64,000 nt of DNA, from assembly GCA_050084515.1 (NCBI GenBank), contig CM114272.1:36394001-36458000 (forward strand), in the 5' to 3' direction. Below are positions 56,231 to 64,000 of the stretch, piece after piece. The notes beneath the pieces were generated by a model. That model ran no database searches. It was not told the DNA's origin and saw only the letters and a list, made by a program, of their open reading frames with translations. The translations under genes and the position numbers were made by a program. This DNA is from Blasia pusilla (lineage: Eukaryota; Marchantiophyta; Marchantiopsida; Blasiales). The first letter of the stretch is position 1; every line of letters starts with the position of its first letter.

Positions 56231-56535
56231 TTGGCCACCTTCTCGCCTCGCTTCAGCTTCCCAAGGTACTCACTCCCTTACGCATCCTTCGTGTATCCTT
56301 CATGAATCCTTCTTTCTAGATTTGTTTCATTAGGGAACATTGCTCTTAAGACTTGTGTCGTCGATGGCATATGCTCATCCGTGCAACTTAAAATATCTGG
56401 AATGACATTGTCTTTCCCCGGCTTATGGATTAGCTCCACATTTGTCAATACCAAGGTATCATGCCATCAAAGTTGCTTCGTTGTTACGCGATCCCGGGTC
56501 TCAAAATACTTGAGCGAAATGTTATCGGTGAATAC

Positions 56536-57147
56536 TCAAGTCTTGTGAAGTCCCAAATAGTGACGCCACTTCCTCAAGCAATGAACCACCGCAAACAACT
56601 CTTTCTCATGAGTGGGCCATCTCCTTTTGGTGTCTCTAAGCTTCTTGCTCTTGTATGCTACATGTCTCCCTTTTTGCACCAACATTCTTGCAATCGCGAA
56701 ATCACTATCATCAATGTGCACCTCGAACGGTTGGTCGAACTCCGGCACCTTCAGAATTGGTTCCTTCAAGAGGATCTCCTCAACTCAATTGAATGCTTTA
56801 TCCACTTCCTCAATCCATGTTGTGTTGGAAAACTTGGCGGTCCAATCTCTGAGAGGTTTCACTATTCCCAAAAACTTCTTCACGTATATCCGATAAAACT
56901 CAACTGCTCCGATGAACCTCCTCATCCCCTTCATAATGGAAGGCGGCTCCCATTCAGCAATCACGCTTACCTCCTCCATGTCTGGACTCACTCCATCTGC
57001 ACTAACCACATGCCCCAAGAACTTGATCTTCGTGAAACCGAACTCACTCTTATCCGCATTCGCAAACAGCTTGTTCACCCTGAGTTTCTCAAACACCGTC
57101 TTCAAATGTCGAGTGTGCTCCTCTAGTGTTTTTGAATAGATGAGCAT
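56536..57147 (-). pseudogene. Reverse transcriptase end and RNase H
   Basis: From 57147: LIYSKTLEEHTRHLKTVFEK, FGFTKIKFLGHVVSADGVSP, AEWEPPSIMKGMRRFIGAVE. From 56769: PILKVPEFDQPFEVHIDDSD (RNase H start), KLRDTKRRWPTHEKELFAVV, CLRKWRHYL. The YLDD box is broken: at the junction near 57150 the frame is lost just before DDMLIYSK. Confidence 0.88.
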
Positions 57148-57152
57148 GTCAT

Positions 57153-57581
57153 CTATTCAAACTCATCCGTCTCCTTATGAAAGATGTAGTTCATCAAAGT
57201 GGTGAACGTTGGAGGCGCATTACAAAGACCAAAAGGCATTACCACAAACTGGACCAAACCGTATTTCGTCCTACACGCAGTCTTCTCTACATCTCCTTCG
57301 GCAATCCGAATCTGATAATATCTTGATTTCAGGTCAATCTGGCTGAAATACTTGGCACCCAAAAATCGATGAAAGAGGTTATCTATCCTCGAAAGAGGAT
57401 AGTTGTTCCTTACCGTCACTTTATTCAGCGCCCGGTAATCAACATGGAGTCTCAACTTTCCATCTTTCTTCTTCACGAAGAGAAAGGGCACTCCATAAGG
57501 TGACTTGCTAGTTCGGATGTAACCCCTTTCTAGGAGTTCACCTAACTGTTTCTTCAACTCAGCAAGTTCTTCTTGATTCAA
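57153..57581 (-). pseudogene. Reverse transcriptase N-terminal half
   Basis: An intact frame: [80 protein letters not shown]. The catalytic D of SQIDL is kept; the second catalytic motif is lost to a short deletion at the 3' end of this frame. Confidence 0.9.
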
Positions 57582-58303
57582 CCTATATGGCGCCTTTGAA
57601 GGTGGTTGAGATCCGGTATCACCTTTATCTTATGAGGAACTGCCCTATGTGGTGGCAACTCAATCGAAAGCTCCTTAGTCAACATATCTCCAAATTCTTT
57701 CACAACTCTCTTGAGTATTTCAAGGATTCCCCTTGAAGTTGAGTTTTGATCTCTGCATCTCGCGCTTGCATCATCTTCTACTTGTCTCATCAACCAAAGG
57801 AATCCTTCCTCTAACTGGTTCAAACTTGTCCTCGTGATGGCGTTCAATGACTCCGTCTTTCTAAGAACCTCACGAGCCAATCTAACGTCCGTCCGTTTTT
57901 CCCTCAACCTCAAAGGTCTTTGCCTCAGTTCCACCTCATACGCATCCAAGAATGTGTTCCCCAAGAGTCCATCGATTTCGTCCATGTCGCAAACTATGAA
58001 ATTTTCCTTCAACTCGAATACTCCGCATCCCACCACTAGCCCTAAAACCAACTCTAAGGTATGGTGGGACTTGCCTCTTGCGAATCCTACCCTAATGGGT
58101 TCATCCACCTTAGTGGTTGGAAATCCCAACGTCTTCATGATTCTTGGGCTTAAGAATGAGTGCGAAGCACTTGTATCAACCAGCAACATCACATCGCGAT
58201 TAGCGATCTTGGATCCTAAGTAAACCAAATTGGGCGTTCTCTTGGTGACTTGGAGAGATGTATCTAGGTCTCTTGCCAATAAGTGCTTTAGCAGCAAACG
58301 CAA
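57578..58303 (-). pseudogene. Aspartic protease domain and linker
   Basis: An open frame of 241 codons. VMLLVDTSASHSFLSPRIMK carries the protease active site as DTSA where DSGA or DTGA is normal; the Gly to Ser change would impair it. IDGLLGNTFLDAYEVELRQR follows. The linker to RT ends [20 protein letters not shown]. Confidence 0.85.
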
Positions 58304-58324
58304 TCATACTCTGTTAAGTAACCT

Positions 58325-59298
58325 GGGGCTTCACACATTCCTTGGCCATATGCCCGGTTCGCCATAATTGTAGCAAATTACTTTGGTGTTCGTGACTTCG
58401 GGAACGGCGGCCCTCTTAGCTTTGCGTTGAGTTCCATCCGTTTTGCTGCTTGGGCAAGAGACTCTATGTGGTTGCGCTCACCCCCATTCCAAACCCTCTT
58501 GGACGCCACTTTGTTTTTCGGTAACTTAGAAAAACTTTTCGGTTCAAAGGGTTTTTGGTTTTGGACTTCATTGTCCCTTATCCGCTCCGCTAGCCTCAAA
58601 AGCTCCACGCTCGTCTCTGGAATGTGAGGCATACAAAAGAGGGCCTTTTTGGCACTCGATTTGAGTCCACTTAAGAAGATCACCTTCTTTGTAAACTCAT
58701 CCGTGGAAATTGAGCTCATTTGTGCAGTGAACTCTCACATATAAGCGCTAAGGGATCCGCTTTGGCGCAACCTCACAAACTCCATTCCATCGCAATACTC
58801 TTGATATTCCGGAGTGAATCGGTTACCAATCAATCCCTTGAAATCTTCCCAACTCAAAGTTCTTCCACGGCCCAAGTGTTCTTTACGGTGAGCTGTCCAC
58901 CAATGGAGAGCGTGATCCTTAAAAAATGTGACCGCTACAGTCACCTTGTCTTGCTCAAGTGCCTTTTGTGCTTCGAAGTAAAGTTCAAGTTCCGTTAGAA
59001 ACTCACTCACTTTCCGAGAGCGCCCCATTCCTGTGAGTGGCGTTGGTAAATTTATCTTACAAAGCTTCTTTCCGGAACTAGAGGCTCCATTCGACTTGAG
59101 TTCTACAATCACCTTGCTCTGTTCGGCCATTTGGTCCGCCATCACCTTCATCAAATCCATCATTTGGATATAAAAGGCCGGGTCATTTGAGTTTGGAGTC
59201 GAAGTCCATGCTGAAAGATTTGCGTTTGGAACATCTTGATGTCTAGGACTCGGCACTTCCAAAGTCGCTATCTCCACCTCTGGCTCACGGTTGGTCAT
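58325..59298 (-). pseudogene. gag with damaged zinc knuckle (chromodomain gypsy)
   Basis: From ATG 59298: a gag N-terminus with ALHWWTAHRKEHLG and WEDFKGLIGNRFTPEYQEYC, one TGA near 58732, then EFTKKVIFLSGLKSSAKKAL, VELLRLAERIRDNEVQNQKP. A TAA near 58375 precedes the knuckle CYNYGEPGHMAKEC, where the second Cys of CX2CX4HX4C is Tyr (TAT). Confidence 0.88.
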
Positions 59299-59515
59299 TG
59301 ATTCGTCTCAAGGCTTTTTTGATTTGAATCGCGGCTTCCTTGGTTCTTCGCCCTTGGTCGCCATTTGAGAGTCCTCGCTTTCTCAGATCTCCTCCTCATC
59401 TCTTGCATTCCTCCTCGAGTGTCATAGTCTTCCAGCTACCTTGAGTTCTTCTCAAACGTCTTGATCTTCTACAACCCCAAGTTCACGCTCACAAAGGATT
59501 TGCTCTGATACAACG

Positions 59516-60546
59516 TGTCGTGCGCCTACTCTCCTTGAACATTAATCTTTGTTGTTGCGGAAGCGTGCGTTCAATAGGTCATGCTCTTGACGCTGATCCA
59601 CATCCAAACATGCACTCTGGTTAGTCTGGTCTTGGATCAATCAGAGGGCTAACTTTCCGAGTTCTCATCTCGATCTCTCATCAAGCTCAACCTTCCTAGT
59701 TTTGCGGTTAACAACTCAGGCAAGTCTCAAAAGACTTGGGACAGACTTTCTGGTTGTTTTAGGAACGTCAAATGACATTTCGTGCCTAGCGCTTCCAATT
59801 ATCCGACGGACATCCAATGAGTCCTTAACTGAGACTCACACAAAATGAACCACGGGTCGGAATCCAAGCGTGGCGTACAAAGTCCACTCCCTTGGATCAG
59901 TTTTGGGTTTCAAGTTCCAACGCCAAACTCCCGTTCCATCCCGTGCCCTTGAGACGCCGTTTGGTGTTCAAAGTGGGTATTCATGTTCCTAGACTACTTG
60001 GAGAGATTTCTCCCTTAAAAGTACTTCTGGAGATCTCCGAGGTCCCCCTAACTTTAGGGAAGGACAACTGGGCCCCTCAAAGTGGCCCTCAACCCGATTG
60101 CTCTCACAATGGTTTTTGGCCAATATCTCAGCTTCTACTAATGTGTTTCCCAAGATGTTTGGTGCGTTGGAAGCAACACAGGATAAGCTATCCAACACGC
60201 CCTTATTTGTTTCAAACACATCTTGGAACTAAACGTTATGGTCCAAAATAGAGTTAACTTCCCCAAATGCTAGTCGTGTTCCAAAATTGGTTCTCACCTC
60301 TTTGGCAACCAACCTTCCAAGACTCAACTCATCTCAAGTCTTGGTTCGCGTTTAGTCTAGGTTTCCTGGTTGCAACCACTAACGCATGACAGGCACAACT
60401 GTGTTCCACGTTTCGTCTCTAGGACTTTTCCAAGAGACCTTCCAAAAGCCTCTCCAAAGCGCGATCATCGTAACGTGAGTCCACTTGAGTTTTGATGTTC
60501 CACTTGGCGCCTATTTGGTGTTCATTTGGTTATGAGGATCGTAACA
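59516..60546 (-). repeat. 5' LTR of the chromodomain gypsy element
   Basis: 1031 bases matching 53120-54157. Differences are scattered, clearly fewer than in the other two LTR pairs of the window by eye. Confidence 0.92.
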
Positions 60547-60780
60547 CAAGGAGGGACAAGGAGAAGGAGAAACGTCAAAGGCTGCATTACTTGGCCTTTG
60601 ACGCTTGGGTTTCTTCCTAAGAGTGTATTAAATTTCATAAAAGGGATTGGCTTGTGACATTTGGATATCGGATGTAACAGTCAGTATGTTAAGATCTACA
60701 CTGGGAATCACATAGATTATGACCTGCAATATTCATTCAAGTATGGACTTGTGATCCAATTGCATGTTGTCTGAAGCCTA
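60547..60780. other. Flanking DNA, no gene seen
   Basis: Between the gypsy LTR and the minisatellite. No frame with coding character was recognised. Confidence 0.5.
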
Positions 60781-61110
60781 ACCTGATAACGCTTGGAACG
60801 TAGTACAGCTTCAAATGCAAGACCACGCCCTTCAAACATGGTAACGCTTGTGACGTAGTACCCTTTTGGACGTGGTAGCAATCCAGATGTAGTATCCTCT
60901 TGGACGTGGTAATGGTCTAGATGTAGTAGCCCTTCAGACATTGAAACGTTTCATATGTAGTAGCCTTCAAACTTAGAAACCCTTTAGACGTTGTACCCCT
61001 TCAGACTTGGAAATGCTTTAGACGTGGTTCCCCTTCAGAAGGTATCGCAACTTTTGACGTGGTAGCAATTGAGACGTAGTACCCATTCAGAGTTGTGCTA
61101 AGTTGTTTAT
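60781..61110. repeat. Minisatellite, unit about 34 bases
   Basis: Units combine a GACGTAGTACC-like word with CTTCAGACTTGGAAAC-like sequence: GTAACGCTTGTGACGTAGTA (60841), GTAGCAATCCAGATGTAGTA (60873), GTAATGGTCTAGATGTAGTA (60908), GAAACGTTTCATATGTAGTA (60942), GAAACCCTTTAGACGTTGTA (60977), GAAATGCTTTAGACGTGGTT (61010). About nine diverged copies. Confidence 0.75.
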
Positions 61111-61480
61111 ATTGCGTACAAAAAATTGAAGGGTATCATTCTAATCATGAGTAATCTTCGTGTTTCTATTGGTATAGGTTTGGAGGGTGCCGAGTCATCC
61201 TGCAACCGCCCTACAATGTACTTTATTGTACCCTCGCGAGCCTACAAAGTTTTGGCGGGCTACTGTATGCTATAACTATACCTAATATGGAAGTTTGAAC
61301 CACTGGGGTATATTGGAACATATGTTAGGGAAAGGAATCTTGTAATATAATCACGTTGCTTGCTGTCAATTTCCTCCTCCTTTGGACATTGAGTTACTGA
61401 CCAAGTTGGACGTCATCCTTCTTGGGTTCAGTCAAAAGTTGGGATGTCATTGTTATAAGTTTTAGTATCAGTTCCTTGAT
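61111..61480. other. Intergenic DNA, no gene seen
   Basis: No coding frame or known element was recognised. Confidence 0.4.
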
Positions 61481-62158
61481 TCACAAGGGGAAGGAAAGGA
61501 CGTTCAATGATATGTTTCAAGAGTTCAAATTGAATCTGGTGGTGTCATTGGACCCCTATTGTCAAAATCTTTAGCTTTTAGCATTCCACTCTCGACTAGA
61601 GCAATATATGCCGAAAAGACCAAGTTCCAAAATTCCTGAGGTTGTGGAGATCTCAACTTTCCAATTCACTAAGGTTAGTTTGCACTAAATGGATTTATGA
61701 TGAGTACTATATTGCTCGATTCTTGTCTATCATGCGTTAAGAATTGGTGTTGCAGTAAAGTTTATGGGTCCACAATCATGGTTAAGAAGGAGATTCTTAC
61801 GCGGACAAAGGTTATAGGCGCTTTGATTTGTGACCAAAGAGTGCCTTTCAATTTGAACTCTGTAAAGAAGATTTTTTGGGCTTATGGGATGAACTTTAGA
61901 GTATCGGTTGTGCAAGGGGTGTTTGAAATTAGATTAAATGTAAAACTTGCAGGGAAGAAGAGGGTAGTTTTGGGTGGAATGCGCTTGATTGGGTGTAGTA
62001 TTGTTGATAGCTAGTGACACGTTCTTGGTGTTTCACCTATCACACGCGGATAATGAAGAGAACTATCAGGTGGATGTTAGTCAATCCATCGTTTACCGAC
62101 CCAAACTGAATTCAAACTCTTCCCTTCAATGTCCAAGAGCTAATGATGAGAGGACCTG
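61481..62158 (+). pseudogene. Unidentified coding relic, left part
   Basis: Plus-strand frames with protein-like content: KIPEVVEISTFQFTKV (about 61630), LRIGVAVKFMGPQSWLRRRF (about 61735), then in another frame (open 61697-62014) CDQRVPFNLNSVKKIFWAYG and RVSVVQGVFEIRLNVKLAGK, then near 62055-62158 MKRTIRWMLVNPSFTDPN and LPFNVQELMMRGP. The last runs in frame into the sequence beyond the solo LTR. The family is unknown to me. It is probably the upstream part of the same gene as 62782-63747. Confidence 0.5.
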
Positions 62159-62781
62159 TGTCGTGTGCATACACATTGCTACACAACATACATCACTGTC
62201 ACCGAACACACACACAAACACGCACAATCTCATGCTAGTTCATGTCATCCAAACAACGAGACAAGAAGTATCAAGATATCTCAAGTAAAATAAGATCCAA
62301 TCGCTCTCACAACACCATAGTTCTCACATGTGTGCACTCTCACATGTCTCTCTTAATGTCAAACCAAACCCACTCTCCTAATGAGAGGCTTGGGTTACAC
62401 TCACAAAGCAAGGGACCATAGCTCCGCCGCCTCGTGCCAAGAGGTTCAACAAAGAGATAATGAGCTCTCAAGCTTTCTCTCCTTGAGGTATACCCCTCCC
62501 CTCTCCCAATCTCTCTCCATGGTAATCTATGCTCCCAAGTCACCTCCTTGGCTCTTGACTTGATGTAGGAGGTCAAGGGCCACTTACCAAAAATAAAAAG
62601 TCGATCATATACTCAAATGGGTACTGACCTAAAATAGTAAGTTCCTCAATATGGCTCCAAATGAGCCGAAACAAAGGGGAAACCTACTCTCTCAGGTTTT
62701 GCGGGGCCTCCTGAGTCTATCTTCCACAACTCGCAAAGGAGCTCTACTTGATCTCACCGATCTATCCTACAAGATGGGACA
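62159..62781 (-). repeat. Solo LTR of the methyltransferase gypsy family
   Basis: On the minus strand it starts TGTCCCATCTTGTAGGATAG and aligns with 8859-9346 and the whole 3' LTR 16999-17617 (GGCTCATTTGGAGCCATAT, CTCATTAGGAGAGTGGGTTT, then the tail CTCGTTGTTTGGATGACATG). It ends CACACGACA. It is 623 bases, flanked by CCTG on both sides (ACCTG if one shared base is counted), a normal short target duplication. It arises by recombination between two LTRs of one element. Confidence 0.88.
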
Positions 62782-63747
62782 CCTGGTTCATTGAACATTC
62801 AAGCCGTGTGTACATTTTTGAGAGAGGTGATTTAGGTAGCTTCCGGAGTTTCTACCCCCGAGTTTGCGTTATTATTAATGCTACAAGAAGTAAAAAAGGT
62901 AGCGAACATTGGGTTGGGGAAAAAGATGACAAGTGCTCGTATGGAAAAGGCTGTAGGCTCTGCGTCAGAGATTGGGTTTGTTGACATGGTCGAGGAAAAT
63001 AAAGTCTCCAAGCTTGATGCAAGGACCAGAAAAAAACTCGTTGAGTGTGCAAAGCTGGCACAAGAGAGATTATAAGAGCAATTCAAGGATCTTTCTATTC
63101 CGAACTCTACTTTGAAAATCTTTCACTTAGATGTCAATGATTTCAAATTTGCCCCACTTGACATCAAAGCGAGGGAGCTTTATCAAGAGAGAGTGAATAC
63201 CTTGATGCATAGTCTTTTGAGGACTAGAAATATCATGGCAAAAAATACAAATACATCTATTGTTGTTTCTTGTACATACAATATTGCAAGAGCATTTGAT
63301 GAATATCGGGATGACCATTTACGAGTTATCCCCTTGGAAGAGGAGATAGGCAATGGGTATCTACGTGATGGTACAAAAATATACAGGTGGGCAATTTCCT
63401 GTCAACATACAGTGGTTGCATTCTCTAAACTTCATGAGGCCAGTGGGGACGATTTTTCCCAAAGTCTTATGTGTACAATAGTTTGGGGGGAGGATAGTCC
63501 CGAATACCGTCTTCGGTATTGCAGCCTCTCGTCAGTTCACAATCAAGTGGACGCATATGCGTGCAAAGTGGAGAGTTCGATAAGAATGCACATTGACACT
63601 TTTCGGGCCCACATGACCAATATCGAGTTGGCAACGATCAAGAAGAACAGGAAGAGGAAGATTGGAGAATTGGCAGGTTTCCTTTCATTGAGGATGGCTA
63701 ATGCAGTACCATTTGAATCGAGTTTTGAATTTCTAATTAGAACTTGA
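62782..63747 (+). pseudogene. Unidentified protein-coding relic, about 300 codons, one internal stop
   Basis: An open frame runs from about 62836 to 63074, a TAA, then the same frame is open to the TGA at 63745. The second part alone (from ATG 63112) is 211 codons. Segments: VANIGLGKKMTSARMEKAVG, EENKVSKLDARTRKKLVECA, FHLDVNDFKFAPLDIKAREL, ERVNTLMHSLLRTRNIMAKN, IYRWAISCQHTVVAFSKLHE, GEDSPEYRLRYCSLSSVHNQ, and a basic KKNRKRK near the end. I recognise no domain. The frame continues to the left across the solo LTR. Host orphan gene, captured gene or endogenous viral sequence are all possible; none is shown. Confidence 0.6.
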
Positions 63748-64000
63748 ATTTTGATAAAGCAGATACTATACAAGCCATCTCTATCTTTAATTTGTCCGAG
63801 CTACTATCATTGGCATCCTAATCAAAGTGAAGTTCCATGTTTTCTATAGACCATGACAAAGAAGCTTAACGCCCATTTTGGTTCGAGCCACAAGGGGATA
63901 AACACCTTTGTCTACAATTGCTCTCCCGCCCATGGAATATGTGGCATGCTATCATGGTTGCCTACGAGGAAGATAAACTCATGGCACGAGATGGTCTCAC
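63748..64000 (+). other. Right edge, possibly continuing the coding relic
   Basis: Beyond the TGA the same frame remains mostly open with protein-like words (PSYYHWHPNQSEVPCFL, then NAHFGSSHKGINTFVYNCSP) up to the window edge, so the relic may extend to the right. Confidence 0.3.

Larger units (their letters stand above)
53120..60546 (-). mobile_element. Ty3/gypsy chromovirus-like element, near-intact architecture
   Basis: A 7.43 kb element with LTRs of about 1.03 kb that start TGTCGCGATAC / TGTTACGATCC and end GCGCACGACA (minus strand). Flanks GAAGG and CAAGG look like a 5-base target duplication with one change. The primer binding site TTGTATCAGAGC lies just inside the 5' LTR (about 59513-59502) and a purine tract AAGGAGGGATGAG just before the 3' LTR. 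Coding order: gag, zinc knuckle, protease, reverse transcriptase, RNase H, integrase, chromodomain. Only a handful of stops and frameshifts occur, so this is the youngest large insertion in the window. Confidence 0.93.

Noticed and set aside
56461-57126. 221-codon plus-strand frame opposite the chromodomain gypsy pol
   Set aside because: The minus strand encodes clear RT and RNase H; this is a shadow.
1-64000. tRNA, rRNA or organelle-derived DNA
   Set aside because: No tRNA-like A and B boxes, rRNA segments or plastid genes were recognised on reading both strands by eye.

Overview
This window looks like nuclear DNA of a land plant. The evidence is a spliced GPI-transamidase subunit gene (PIG-T), an intronless nepenthesin-type aspartic protease, plant-type Helitrons, Ty1/copia and Ty3/gypsy retroelements, and long AT-rich intergenic stretches. 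The GC-rich genes and the gypsy families recall non-seed plants or conifers, but I cannot name the species.

Only two host genes look functional. PIG-T lies on the minus strand at 1-1924: two exons are visible and the gene runs off the left edge. A secreted aspartic protease lies on the minus strand at 34980-36434, inside a GC-rich island of about 32.6-37.8 kb. Nearly everything else is mobile DNA in nested layers. Helitron 1 (about 2.58-20.18 kb, minus) was split by a gypsy element (8859-17617, plus). A copia element (20186-25425, plus) follows. Then comes an AT-rich tract with several Helitron termini and a long AT microsatellite (25.4-32.5 kb). Helitron 2 (about 37.84-44.6 kb, minus) lies right of the protease gene. 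Repeat-rich DNA with tandem arrays fills 44.6-53.1 kb. A better preserved chromodomain gypsy element occupies 53120-60546 (minus). A solo LTR at 62159-62781 interrupts an unidentified coding relic.

The most notable object is the gypsy element at 8859-17617. Between its protease and reverse transcriptase it carries a decayed C5 cytosine DNA methyltransferase (12393-13395) with recognisable motifs I, IV, VI, VIII and X. Its integrase is followed in the same frame by a PHD-finger relic (16548-16685). The order is gag, zinc knuckle, protease, DNA methyltransferase, reverse transcriptase, RNase H, integrase, PHD. A retroelement carrying both a chromatin-mark writer and a chromatin reader suggests a strategy for controlling its own chromatin state or integration. 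This copy is dead. About 16 nonsense codons read in its pol region are all TAG or TGA and none TAA, as expected from deamination of methylated cytosines in CG and CHG contexts. The element is also bounded by 25-base direct repeats instead of the usual 4-6 bases.

Other leads are a Helitron whose Rep was cut away exactly before its HUH motif and replaced by GC-rich DNA, a 246-base in-frame tandem repeat inside Helitron 2, two unidentified protein-coding relics (about 48.06-48.65 kb and 61.5-63.75 kb), and an array of about 150-base units at 50.84-52.5 kb.
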